From contig NZ_CADIJV010000036.1 in assembly GCF_902859765.1 (NCBI RefSeq), forward strand, positions 1 through 48,195: a stretch of DNA of 48,195 nt. The letters run 5' to 3'. A model generated the notes under the pieces. It did no database searches, was not told where the DNA came from, and was given only the letters and a program-made list of their open reading frames with translations. Numbering within the stretch: the first letter of the stretch is position 1; every line of letters starts with the position of its first letter. A program made the position numbers and the translations under genes. This stretch comes from Achromobacter pulmonis. GTDB lineage: Bacteria > Pseudomonadota > Gammaproteobacteria > Burkholderiales > Burkholderiaceae_B. Positions 35,244-43,644 of this stretch are shown one piece after another.

Positions 35244-36765
35244 ACTCAGAGACTGGGCCCAACAGCGCCGACAAACCCTGGCGGCGCTGCGGCTCACGCC
35301 GCAGCTCGAGCATGTCGGCCGCGTCCTGCAGGTTGGCGACGGCGTGGCGATGGTCGCCGGGTTGCCACAAGCCCGACTCGATGAGTTGCTGATTTTCCAG
35401 GGCGGCGTGCGCGGGCTCGCCGTCGATCTCGGCGAAGAGGCCATCGGCTGCGTCCTGCTCGGCAGCACCGACGGCATTCACGCCGGCAGCATTGTCTTCG
35501 GCACCGGCGAAGTGGCGCGCGTTCCAGTCGGCGAACGTTTGCTGGGACGCGTGGTCGACGCGCTCGGCGTGCCGCTCGACGGCAAGGACGCACCGGAGGC
35601 CACCCAGCTCGCGCCGGTGGAGCAAGCCGCTCCGATCATTATCGACCGGGCGCTGGTGACCAAGCCGCTGGCGACCGGCCTGCTGGTCATCGATGCGATG
35701 ATCCCGCTTGGCCGAGGCCAGCGCGAACTCATTATCGGCGACCGCGAAACCGGCAAGACCGCAATCGCGATCGACGCCATCATCAACCAGAAATCCAGCG
35801 ACACCATCTGCGTCTACGCCGCGATCGGCCAGAAAGCCTCGTCGGTGGCGCGCGCCATCGACGCGGTCCGCGTGCATGGCGCGCCGCAACGCTGCATCTT
35901 TGTGATCGGCCAAGCCGATGCCGCGCCGGGCTTGCAGTGGCTGACGCCCTACTCGGCCTGCGCCATGGCGGAGTATTTCATGATGCGCGGGCGCGACGTG
36001 CTGCTCGTGCTCGACGACCTGACCAAACACGCCGCCTGTTACCGCCAAGTCTCGCTGCTGCTGCGGCGTCCGCCCGGACGGGAAGCCTATCCTGGAGACA
36101 TCTTCTACATTCACTCGCGATTGCTGGAGCGGGCGGCGAAGCTGGCGCCCGAGCGTGGCGGCGGCTCGCTGACGGCCTTGCCCATCGCCGAGACGCAGGC
36201 CGGCAACCTCAGCGCCTACATTCCCACCAACCTGATCTCGATCACGGACGGCCAAGTCTATCTCGACCCGCGCCTCTTCTACGAAAACCAGAAACCGGCG
36301 GTCGATGTCGGCAAGAGCGTATCGCGCGTCGGCGGCAAGGCCCAGGCGCCTGTCCTCAAAGCCCTCTCGGAAAGCCTGCGGCTGGAGTATGCGCAGTTCC
36401 TGGAATTGGAGGTGTTCACGCGCTTCGGGTCCATGGTGGACGCGCGCACCCGCAAGCTGATCGAACATGGGCGGCGCATCCGCGCCGTGCTGGCGCAGCA
36501 GCAGTTCGCGCCGCTGTCGCTGGGTGAGCAGGTCGCGCTGCTATGCGCCGTGGCCGACGGGGTTCTCGATCCCGTGCCCCTGGATCGCATCGGCGCTTTT
36601 CGCGCTGGTCTTGCGGGATGGCTCAAGAATCAGTGCCCCGAGGTGCTGGCACTCGGCGACGACGCCAAGCCGTTGCCCGACGCCCTGCGCGCGCGCCTGA
36701 CCGCGAGCCTGGCCGGACTGGCGCAAACCCTGGGCGCGGCCAGCGCGGCAGAGGAGCCGGCGTGA
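35224..36765 (+). CDS. atpA: N-ATPase alpha subunit
   Basis: Non-catalytic nucleotide-binding subunit of 513 residues. Walker A is GDRETGKT (172-179); the catalytic-interface Arg lies in KSVSRVGGKAQ (about 360). N-terminal beta-barrel and C-terminal helical domain are complete, so length is normal. The start ATG lies 20 bases inside the end of atpF, with GAGG upstream. The gene ends GTGA, sharing bases with the GTG start of atpG. Confidence 0.93.
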   Translation: MTRLVDELRDWAQQRRQTLAALRLTPQLEHVGRVLQVGDGVAMVAGLPQARLDELLIFQGGVRGLAVDLGEEAIGCVLLGSTDGIHAGSIVFGTGEVARVPVGERLLGRVVDALGVPLDGKDAPEATQLAPVEQAAPIIIDRALVTKPLATGLLVIDAMIPLGRGQRELIIGDRETGKTAIAIDAIINQKSSDTICVYAAIGQKASSVARAIDAVRVHGAPQRCIFVIGQADAAPGLQWLTPYSACAMAEYFMMRGRDVLLVLDDLTKHAACYRQVSLLLRRPPGREAYPGDIFYIHSRLLERAAKLAPERGGGSLTALPIAETQAGNLSAYIPTNLISITDGQVYLDPRLFYENQKPAVDVGKSVSRVGGKAQAPVLKALSESLRLEYAQFLELEVFTRFGSMVDARTRKLIEHGRRIRAVLAQQQFAPLSLGEQVALLCAVADGVLDPVPLDRIGAFRAGLAGWLKNQCPEVLALGDDAKPLPDALRARLTASLAGLAQTLGAASAAEEPA

Positions 36766-37718
36766 CACGCCTCGCGCAAATCCAGAGCCACTTGGCCGGC
36801 ATGGGAGAACTGCGCGACATCATGGGCGCGATGCGTTCACTTGCCGGCGTGCGCGTGCAGGAATCCCAGCATGCGCTTCCCGGCATTCGCCGCTACGCCC
36901 AGTCCATGGCCGACGCCATCGATGGCGTGCTGCTGCTCATGCCGGTCGACGTCGCGGCGCCGCGCCACGGGCCCGGTTGCCGCGTGCTGGTTCTGTGCAC
37001 GTCCGAACATGGTTTCGTCGGCGGCTTTAACGAACACCTCCTGGAGGCTGGCATAGCCGCGCTCGAACCCACCGACCTGCTGTTCATGCTGGGCAGCCGT
37101 GGCGCCGCGCTTGCCTTCGAGCGTGGCCGCGCCATCGCCTGGAGCATGCCGATGGCGACCCGCCTGAGCGGCGCCCCCGATGCCATCAACCGCCTGACCA
37201 ACGAGCTCTACGCCCGCATCGCCCGCGGCGAGGTCGCGCGCGTCGAAGTCATGTTCGGCCGCTATCGCCAGGGCGCCGCAACCGCCATCGAGCGCCATCC
37301 GCTGCTACCGCTGGACGCCCCCCGGCGCGCGGCCGCCCCGGCGCCCCAGGCGCCTCTGCATAATCTGGCGCCGCGCCCGCTGCTGGAAAAGCTGATCGCC
37401 GAGTACGTCTTCGCGCGGCTCATGGAGGCCGCGGTGGAGTCCATCGTCAGCGAAAACGCCGCCCGCTTCGCCGCCATGGAATCCGCGCACGACAATGTCG
37501 AGAAAAAGCTCGCCGGATTGCAGAAAGACGCGCGGCAAGCGCGCCAAACCGAAATCACGTCCGAATTGCTGGATCTGATCACGGGCGCCGAAGCGCTGAC
37601 AAAAAAACACGGCGCGGCCGAATCCGGCCTCTCTTGTCAAGGCGAATCGCATGCGCCCCAGACGCGGCCGCCTGGCGCAACGCCGATCAGCGCCCCGCGC
37701 CAATCTGCAGCAACGTGA
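36762..37718 (+). CDS. atpG: N-ATPase gamma subunit
   Basis: Central rotor shaft of 318 residues with a GTG start at 36762 (GAGGAG upstream) overlapping the atpA stop. The N-terminal helix (LAGMGELRDIMGAMRSLAGV) and C-terminal helix (LMEAAVESIVSENAARFAAMESA, quoted in part from about 223 on) form the coiled coil; the middle Rossmann-like part has LCTSEHGFVGGFN. The last 30 or so residues are a low-complexity Gln/Pro/Ala tail beyond the usual gamma end. The 3' end overlaps the convergent gene at 37687 by 32 bases. Last gene of atpDCQRBEFAG. Confidence 0.88.
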   Translation: MTRLAQIQSHLAGMGELRDIMGAMRSLAGVRVQESQHALPGIRRYAQSMADAIDGVLLLMPVDVAAPRHGPGCRVLVLCTSEHGFVGGFNEHLLEAGIAALEPTDLLFMLGSRGAALAFERGRAIAWSMPMATRLSGAPDAINRLTNELYARIARGEVARVEVMFGRYRQGAATAIERHPLLPLDAPRRAAAPAPQAPLHNLAPRPLLEKLIAEYVFARLMEAAVESIVSENAARFAAMESAHDNVEKKLAGLQKDARQARQTEITSELLDLITGAEALTKKHGAAESGLSCQGESHAPQTRPPGATPISAPRQSAAT

Positions 37719-38826
37719 ATTCGCGCCGCATATACCGATTCATCACCTGCGCCAGGATCGGATTCCCGGCGTTTCCAGCCGTCGGCGATACCAGGCTGAC
37801 CACCGCCGCGCACAGCTTGCCGGCTTCGACCGTGCGCCCGGAGAACTTGGCCTGCACCGCGCCGGCCATGCTCTCTTTCCAGGCCGCGTCGATGCCATCC
37901 ACGGCCTGCCGGGCGGTGGCGCAATCCGCATACGACAGGGACATCACCACCGCCGGCGTCTTGTCGATCTGCACATCCGCAAGCAGGCCGCCGAAATAAG
38001 GCGGAATACCGCGCGCATTCGCAGCGGCCGCCGCCTGGAAGTTCTCCTTCGCCGTGTCGGCATCCGCGCGCGGCGACAACAAGACCTTCGCCGGATCGAC
38101 CGCCGACAACCCCAATACCGGCGAGATAACCACCGCCTGCACGATCCGGCCGCGGTCGGCGGGCACCGCCTGCTTCAAGCCCGCCAGTGACGCGGCGACC
38201 ACCTCGCTATCGGCGACCGACGGCGTCGGCTGCGACAAGAACTTCATGCCGTCGGGGGCCGGCGCCTGAACCAATGCCGCGCCCAGCGGCATGACAAAGC
38301 TGGCTTTCCCCATCATGCCGCGCCACGGATCGCGCGGATTGGCCTTTTTCAGGTCCATCTTGTGGGCCTCACCGTTGGCCAGCACCCCGGCGACACCCCC
38401 GGCATCGACCGCGGCGAAATCGCCCTGTTTGAGACGGTCGACGAACTGGCCCACGGCTTGCGGGTCCTTCAGCCCCCAATACGTGATGCTGGCGGGCGGC
38501 CGGCCGAACGCGGCGAAATACGACAGCGTGTCGAACGGCACCTTGGCATTCGTCGACCACTGCTCCAGGCCATGACCGATGGCTTCGAGCGGGCTGATCC
38601 ACTGCGCCATGCTCAGCCGGCGCATCCCGTCGGCCGACGGGCCGGATGGCTCCAGCCCACGCCAGGCCTGCACGTCGATGAAAAAGACCTGCATCGCGTC
38701 CGGGACGGTGAGCGCCTGCTGAGGAATCTGCTTGAAGGCTTGTTGCAGGGTTTCGGTGCTGTCCTGGGCGGCGGCCGTGGCGGCAAATCCAGCCATCAAA
38801 CACAGGGCAAGAGCCTTTACGCGCAT
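37687..38826 (-). CDS. Exported protein of unknown function
   Basis: Predicted periplasmic protein of 379 residues. Signal peptide of about 20 residues (MRVKALALCLMAGFAATAAA). The remainder is soluble, rich in Ala, Val and Asp, with two Cys near the C-terminus (DCATARQ and KLCAAVV) that could pair. No domain recognised. The ATG at 38826 has GGAG eight bases upstream. Its 3' end overlaps atpG tail to tail by 32 bases, leaving no room for a terminator between them. The 216 bases upstream, to the MetR-like gene's stop, hold its promoter; nothing distinct was seen there. Confidence 0.68.
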   Translation of the reverse strand: MRVKALALCLMAGFAATAAAQDSTETLQQAFKQIPQQALTVPDAMQVFFIDVQAWRGLEPSGPSADGMRRLSMAQWISPLEAIGHGLEQWSTNAKVPFDTLSYFAAFGRPPASITYWGLKDPQAVGQFVDRLKQGDFAAVDAGGVAGVLANGEAHKMDLKKANPRDPWRGMMGKASFVMPLGAALVQAPAPDGMKFLSQPTPSVADSEVVAASLAGLKQAVPADRGRIVQAVVISPVLGLSAVDPAKVLLSPRADADTAKENFQAAAAANARGIPPYFGGLLADVQIDKTPAVVMSLSYADCATARQAVDGIDAAWKESMAGAVQAKFSGRTVEAGKLCAAVVSLVSPTAGNAGNPILAQVMNRYMRREFTLLQIGAGR

Positions 38827-39042
38827 TCGGTTTCTCCGTCTTCTTGGTTTATTTCAGCGTGGGGGATGCCTGCCTTGCGCTTTTAGCCAGCATTCGCGCC
38901 GCTTCAGCATGAATGGGGGGACGCGGCAGGCCCGGAGATGGTATCGCAATGTCTGGCGTGTGCCGGCGGGCAACCCTTGCGTTCTGTACCGAGTCATGAG
39001 CCGATGTAAGTGCCATCGGCCTGCCTGCGACGCGGGAAGGGT

Positions 39043-39948
39043 TTATTGCGCGATCGCGGCCGCGGCGGCGGGCTGGCGGGCCAGTTCGATGAAGGCCCGC
39101 ACGTAGTCGATGGCGGTGTCGGCCTCGCGCGCGCCCAGGAAGATCTGCTTGGCGATGCCGCGCGCGCCCAGCCGCACCGGCACCACGTCCATCCTGGCCG
39201 CGTACTCCTGGACCAGCCAGCGCGGCAAGGCGGCCACGCCCCGGCCGCTGGCCACCATCTGGACCATGATGTCAGTGGTCTCGATGGCCTTGTGCCGCCT
39301 GGGCGTGACCCCGGCCGGCAACAGGAACTGGTTGTAGATGTCCAGGCGCTCGATGTCCACGGGGTAGCTGATCAGCACTTCCTGAGTCAGTTGCTGCGGT
39401 TTCACATAGCCGGCCGACGCCAGGGGATGGCCCTTGGCCACCACCAGCACCTGCTCGTAATCGAACACCGGCTCGAACTTCAGCCCCGGCTTGAACAGCG
39501 GGTCGGGCGTGACCAGCAGGTCGATCTCGTAGCCGAAGAGCGCGCCGATCCCGCCAAACTGGAACTTCTGCTTGACGTCCACATCGACGTCGGGCCAGGC
39601 CGCGAGATAAGGCGACACCACCTTGAGCAGCCACTGATAACAGGGGTGGCATTCCATGCCGATGCGCAACGCGCCGCGCTCGCCCTGCGCGAACTGGCCC
39701 AGCCGTTCTTCGGCCAGGTCCAGTTGCGGCAGCACGCGGTTCGCCACCGCCAGCAGGTATTGACCGGCCTGCGTCAGGCGCAGGCTGCGGCCTTCGCGCA
39801 GCCAGACGGCGGTGCCCAGTTGCTGTTCCAGCTTCTTCATGCTGTGGCTCAGGGCCGACTGGGTCAGGTTCAGCACGACCGCGGCGGCCGTCAGCGACCC
39901 CTGCTTTTCGACCTGCTGGACGATGCTGAGGTGGATGCGCTCAAGCAT
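39043..39948 (-). CDS. metR: MetR-like LysR regulator
   Basis: Regulator of 301 residues resembling E. coli MetR along most of its length: HTH with SLTAAAVVLNLTQSALSHSM, then LRIGMECHPCYQWL (MetR: AIECHSCIQWL), and VFDYEQVLVVAKGHPLA (MetR: MFDYEVRLVLAPDHPLA). MetR senses homocysteine and activates methionine synthesis genes. It is divergent from the FMN reductase-mesX-mesD unit, the likely target, with an inverted-repeat operator candidate in between. Start at the ATG at 39948. Confidence 0.87.
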   Translation of the reverse strand: MLERIHLSIVQQVEKQGSLTAAAVVLNLTQSALSHSMKKLEQQLGTAVWLREGRSLRLTQAGQYLLAVANRVLPQLDLAEERLGQFAQGERGALRIGMECHPCYQWLLKVVSPYLAAWPDVDVDVKQKFQFGGIGALFGYEIDLLVTPDPLFKPGLKFEPVFDYEQVLVVAKGHPLASAGYVKPQQLTQEVLISYPVDIERLDIYNQFLLPAGVTPRRHKAIETTDIMVQMVASGRGVAALPRWLVQEYAARMDVVPVRLGARGIAKQIFLGAREADTAIDYVRAFIELARQPAAAAAIAQ

Positions 39949-39974
39949 TCAGATGATTTCCGCTCATGGATTTG

Positions 39975-39997
39975 TGAAATAAAACCATTTTACTTCA
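39975..39997. promoter_or_regulatory. Inverted-repeat operator between metR and msuE-like gene
   Basis: A 23-base imperfect palindrome: arms TGAAATAAAA and TTTTACTTCA (9 of 10 paired) around CCA. The outer TGAA/TTCA halves are those of MetR boxes (TGAA-N5-TTCA), though the spacing here is 15. It overlaps the -35 of the msuE-side promoter. Confidence 0.45.
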
Positions 39998-40017
39998 TCA
40001 GTACCCGCCACTAGTAT
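39989..40017 (+). promoter_or_regulatory. Promoter of the msuE-like/mesX/mesD operon
   Basis: TTTACT (39989-39994, 4 of 6), 17-base spacer, TAGTAT (40012-40017, 4 of 6). The -35 is inside the right arm of the palindrome at 39975-39997, so a bound LysR protein could activate or block it. Confidence 0.45.
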
Positions 40018-40073
40018 GCGCTGCCGTCGTCTGCGCACGCGGCGCCGCGCAAATCCCTCTCCATGAAGCAAAA

Positions 40074-40661
40074 ATGACACGCCCACTCCGTCTAGTAGCC
40101 GTTTCCGGCGGACTGCAACGCCCCTCCAAATCCGCGGCCCTGGCACAGCACCTGCTGGACCTGATCGCCGACGAAGTCCCGTGCGAACAACGCCTGGTCG
40201 AACTGGGTCAACTCGCCCCGCAATTGGCGGGCGCGACCTGGCGCTCGCATCTGCCGGACGCGGTGGAGCGGGAACTGGGCGCGGTCGAACAGGCCGACGT
40301 GCTGGTGGTGGCCACCCCGGTCTTTCGCGGCACCTACACGGGCCTGTTCAAGCACTTCTTCGACTTCATTCACCAGGACGCCCTGATCGACAAGCCCGTG
40401 CTGCTGGCGGCCACCGGCGGCAGCGAGCGCCACGCCCTGATGATCGACCATCAATTGCGGCCGCTGTTCAGCTTCTTCCAGGCGCGCACCTTGCCGCTGG
40501 GCGTCTACGCCACCGACAAGGATTTCGCCGACTACCGGCTGCAGGACAAGGCCCTGATCGAACGGGCTTGCCTCGCGGTGCAACGGGCGCTGCCGCTGGT
40601 CGAACTGACCCGCCGTCCGCGCCCCGCCGCCGTGGAGGAAGCGGTCGCGGCCTGCGCCTGA
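40074..40661 (+). CDS. NAD(P)H-dependent FMN reductase (MsuE-like)
   Basis: Flavin reductase of 195 residues with a flavodoxin-like fold. The N-terminal phosphate loop is VSGGLQRPSKSAAL; VVATPVFRGTYTGLFKHFFDF is the characteristic FMN-site and dimer segment of the MsuE/SsuE group. These enzymes provide reduced FMN to a partner monooxygenase. The downstream genes are mesX and mesD, not a sulfonate monooxygenase, so reduced flavin may be used in methionine synthesis or in releasing its methyl or sulfur source. No Shine-Dalgarno is seen; a four-codon ORF ends at a TGA overlapping the ATG at 40074. Confidence 0.82.
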   Translation: MTRPLRLVAVSGGLQRPSKSAALAQHLLDLIADEVPCEQRLVELGQLAPQLAGATWRSHLPDAVERELGAVEQADVLVVATPVFRGTYTGLFKHFFDFIHQDALIDKPVLLAATGGSERHALMIDHQLRPLFSFFQARTLPLGVYATDKDFADYRLQDKALIERACLAVQRALPLVELTRRPRPAAVEEAVAACA

Positions 40662-40812
40662 CGCCAGTCCGGAACGCGGACCCGGCGGCCCTTCACGTCC
40701 GGCATGCGCCCTGTGGGCGCCTCAACGGCTTCACTTTTCGCGCCATGCGCCCGAACCGGGCCGGCTTTCATTTTCCGCGGACTTTTTCGCACTATCAGCG
40801 TATCCAATCACC

Positions 40813-41790
40813 ATGAGCAAAGCGTTCACCTTCACCGTCAAAAGCATCCCTTTTGATGAGAACTATCGTCCTTCGGACAACACGCGCATCACCACCAATT
40901 TCGCCAACCTGGCCCGGGGCGAGAGCCGCCAGGAGAATCTGCGCAACACCCTGCGGATGATCGACAAGCGCTTCAACAATCTGGCGCACTGGGACAACCC
41001 CAAGGGCGACCGCTACGCCGTCGAACTCGAGATCATCACCGTTGAAATGCATATCGGCGCGGCCGGCGATGTCTTTCCGCTGATCGAGATCCTGAAGACC
41101 AACATCGTCGACAAGGCCAACAACGAACGCATCGAGGGCATTGTCGGCAACAATTTCTCGTCCTACGTGCGCGACTACGACTTCAGCGTGCTCCTGCCGG
41201 AACACAACAACAACCGCCCCACGTTCAGCACGCCCGACAATTTCGGCGAACTGCACGGCAAGCTGTTCAAGCACTTCGTGAAATCAAGCGCCTACCAGGA
41301 ACGCTTCAGCAAGCCGCCGGTCATCTGCATCAGCGCCTCCAGCAGCAAAACCTACGAGCGCACCGAAAACCACCACCCCATCCTGGGCGTCGAATATCGG
41401 CAGAGCGAATTTTCTTCGACCGACCAGTACTTCGAAAAAATGGGGCTGCGGGTGCGCTACTTCATGCCCGCCGGCAGCGCCGCGCCGCTGGCCTTCTATT
41501 TCCAGGGCGACCTGCTGGGTCACTACACCAATCTGGAGCTGATCAGCATCATCAGCACGATGGAAACCTTCCAGAAGATCTACCGCCCCGAGATCTACAA
41601 CGCCAACTCCGCGGCGGGCCCGTTCTATCAGCCGAGCCTGAAGAACCAGGACTATTCCTTGACGCAGATTGTCTATGACCGCGAAGAGCGCAGCCAACTG
41701 GCCGTCAAGCAAGGCAAGTTCACCGAAGAACACTTCATCAAGCCATACAAGCACGTGCTCGACAGCTGGGCCGCCAGCTACGCGCACTAA
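40813..41790 (+). CDS. mesX: DUF1852 protein MesX, accessory to methionine synthase MesD
   Basis: Protein of 325 residues, recognised as DUF1852 (opening FTFTVKSIPFDENYRPSDNT, with later NIVDKANNERIEGIVGNNFS). DUF1852 members are almost always encoded beside a short MetE-like protein; work on folate-independent methionine synthases found that MesD needs this partner, named MesX, and oxygen. Biochemical role unknown. The gene lies 151 bases after the FMN reductase and 25 bases before mesD. Start at the ATG at 40813; no clear Shine-Dalgarno. Confidence 0.88.
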   Translation: MSKAFTFTVKSIPFDENYRPSDNTRITTNFANLARGESRQENLRNTLRMIDKRFNNLAHWDNPKGDRYAVELEIITVEMHIGAAGDVFPLIEILKTNIVDKANNERIEGIVGNNFSSYVRDYDFSVLLPEHNNNRPTFSTPDNFGELHGKLFKHFVKSSAYQERFSKPPVICISASSSKTYERTENHHPILGVEYRQSEFSSTDQYFEKMGLRVRYFMPAGSAAPLAFYFQGDLLGHYTNLELISIISTMETFQKIYRPEIYNANSAAGPFYQPSLKNQDYSLTQIVYDREERSQLAVKQGKFTEEHFIKPYKHVLDSWAASYAH

Positions 41791-41815
41791 CCCAACACAC
41801 ACGAGACGACAGACC

Positions 41816-42844
41816 ATGAAAAAACTCCTGCCCACCTCCACCGCCGGCAGCCTGCCCAAACCGTCCTGGCTGGCCCAGCCCGAAAAGCTCTGGTCGCCCT
41901 GGAAACTGCAAGACCAGGAACTGATCGAAGGCAAACAGGACGCGCTGCGCCTGGCGCTGCAGGAACAGCAGCACGCCGGCATCGACATCGTCAGCGATGG
42001 CGAACAGACCCGCCAGCACTTCGTCACCACCTTCATCGAGCACTTGGATGGCGTCGACTTCGAGAAACGCGAAACCGTCCGCATCCGCGACCGCTATGAC
42101 GCGAGCGTGCCGACCGTGGTGGGCGCCGTGAGCCGCCAGAAACCGGTCTTCGTCGAAGACGCCAAGTTCCTGCGCCAGCAGACCCAGCAGCCGATCAAGT
42201 GGGCCCTGCCCGGCCCCATGACGATGATCGACACGCTCTACGACGCCCACTACAAGAGCCGCGAAAAGCTGGCCTGGGAATTCGCCAAGATCCTCAACCA
42301 GGAAGCCCGCGAACTGGAAGCCGCCGGCGTCGACATCATCCAGTTCGACGAGCCGGCCTTCAACGTCTTCTTCGACGAAGTGAACGACTGGGGCATCGCC
42401 ACCCTGGAACGGGCCATCGAAGGGCTGAAGTGCGAAACCGCCGTGCATATTTGCTATGGCTACGGCATCAAGGCCAACACCGACTGGAAAAAGACGCTGG
42501 GATCCGAGTGGCGCCAGTACGAAGAGTCCTTCCCCAAGCTGCAGCAGTCCAACATCGACATCATCTCGCTGGAATGCCACAACTCGCATGTGCCGATCGA
42601 CCTGATCGAACTGATTCGCGGCAAGAAGGTGATGGTCGGCGCCATTGACGTGGCCAGCAATACCGTTGAAACGCCGGAAGAAGTGGCCAATACGCTGCGC
42701 AAGGCGCTCAAGTTTGTCGATGCCGACAAGCTCTATCCCTGCACCAACTGCGGCATGGCGCCGCTGTCGCGCGCCATTGCGCACGGCAAGCTGCTGGCGC
42801 TGAGCGAAGGCGCGGAAATCGTCCGGAAGGAATTGGCGGGGTGA
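41816..42844 (+). CDS. mesD: Folate-independent methionine synthase MesD (short MetE C-terminal type)
   Basis: Zinc-dependent methyltransferase of 342 residues that makes methionine from homocysteine. It covers only the MetE C-terminal catalytic barrel and lacks the N-terminal half that binds methyl-tetrahydrofolate. Zn ligands line up with E. coli MetE: H211 and C213 (HICYGYG), E253 (SLECHNS) and C312 (PCTNCGM). Substrate-side residues include SDGEQTR (60-66) and QFDEPAF. Its DUF1852 partner directly upstream puts it in the MesD family rather than MesA, B or C. The methyl donor of MesD is not known. Ends before a strong terminator at 42912. Confidence 0.88.
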   Translation: MKKLLPTSTAGSLPKPSWLAQPEKLWSPWKLQDQELIEGKQDALRLALQEQQHAGIDIVSDGEQTRQHFVTTFIEHLDGVDFEKRETVRIRDRYDASVPTVVGAVSRQKPVFVEDAKFLRQQTQQPIKWALPGPMTMIDTLYDAHYKSREKLAWEFAKILNQEARELEAAGVDIIQFDEPAFNVFFDEVNDWGIATLERAIEGLKCETAVHICYGYGIKANTDWKKTLGSEWRQYEESFPKLQQSNIDIISLECHNSHVPIDLIELIRGKKVMVGAIDVASNTVETPEEVANTLRKALKFVDADKLYPCTNCGMAPLSRAIAHGKLLALSEGAEIVRKELAG

Positions 42845-42911
42845 TGGCGAGGCTGTAGGTATGCGGAGACACGATTGAATCGGTAGCTAGATTGCCCCTC
42901 CAACTCCATAG

Positions 42912-42935
42912 AAAAGGCGCTTCGGCGCCTTTTTT
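42912..42935 (+). terminator. Rho-independent terminator after mesD
   Basis: Stem GGCGC / GCGCC with loop TTCG, then six T. The preceding AAAA makes it bidirectional. It sits 67 bases after the mesD stop and lies inside a 35-bp inverted repeat whose other copy ends guaA. Confidence 0.85.
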
Positions 42936-42946
42936 CATTTACCGCG
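42912..42946 (+). repeat. 35-bp inverted repeat, left copy
   Basis: Identical over 35 bases to the reverse complement of 44466-44500. It includes the terminator hairpin plus CATTTACCGCG. The two copies bracket the 1.5-kb scar between mesD and guaA. Confidence 0.9.
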
Positions 42947-42955
42947 GAACCTCCG

Positions 42956-42968
42956 CGGCGTTATTCCC
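42956..42968 (+). repeat. 13-bp direct repeat, left copy (guaA 3'-end-like)
   Basis: CGGCGTTATTCCC, identical to 44526-44538, where the TTATTCCC part is the complement of the last codons and stop of guaA. Both copies also follow ATTTACCG after 11-14 bases. This is what a duplicated attachment site at the guaA 3' end would look like, though 13 bases is short. Confidence 0.6.
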
Positions 42969-43030
42969 TCGCGATGTTCAACAGAAAACGCTGACCGCCT
43001 GGAAGCGTACCGAGGCAAGCCTGCCTCTAG

Positions 43031-43310
43031 CGAGTAGGAATACCTGCTCGTCGCTCCATCTACAACATCCAGCAGTTGAACTCACAGGCGTTGAAAGTCG
43101 ACAGCTATAAAATCGGTTGGCGCGGCGCGTGGGATACGGTGCAGGCCAGCCTCACGGCCTATCAGAACAATTCGGACGTGACGCAGTTCTACGACGCGAA
43201 GGATCGGGCGCTGCGGCTGTTCAACCAGAAGGAGCGTGTGAGCGGAGTCGAGGCGAGTCTGGACGTCAATGTCGCTCGCGCTTGGAAGAACGGTGGCGGT
43301 GCGTTATGGG
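43031..43310 (+). pseudogene. Relic of a TonB-dependent siderophore receptor (barrel fragment)
   Basis: About 90 codons read as part of a TonB-receptor beta barrel: IYNIQQLN, KVDSYKIGWRGAWD, VQASLTAYQNNSDVTQFYDA and LFNQKERVSGVEASLDV. In-frame TAG lies just upstream, there is no plug domain, and similarity stops near 43310. Full receptors are 700 residues or more, so this is a remnant. The open frame runs on to 43585, but that part is unlike any receptor. Confidence 0.75.
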
Positions 43311-43644
43311 TTGGAATGGTGACGGCTCCCCGCCGAAACGCACTTGCCCCTCTTGGGCACATATCTCGCAGCTTAGGACTCGGCATATCCGTACACCGGT
43401 TATGGCTCCTGTGGCTTGCGTGTCGTCGCGCAACGCCAGGCGATAGGTGGCCCCGGACGCGCGCCCCCACCAGATCTTGCGTAATGTATGTCCGCTTCGT
43501 GCGGGAAAAGTCACTGCTCCGTGCCGTCCTGCTGTCCCATGGCGCCGTAGGCATTGCAATACCTCACGAATTGAACGAAGCTTGAAATCGCTGTGGTATT
43601 TTCTGGCTAATCCCACTTCGTGCGGATCAACATGGAGAAATTGA
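43311..43644. other. Unassigned scar sequence between receptor relic and exported gene
   Basis: About 330 bases with open frames on both strands but no recognised protein. A minus-strand frame across 43266-43769 overlaps both neighbours and shows no family. Probably debris from insertions or deletions. Confidence 0.4.

Noticed and set aside
40063-40077. Four-codon ORF ending on the start codon of the FMN reductase gene
   Set aside because: Could couple translation, but too short to support and no ribosome site is visible.
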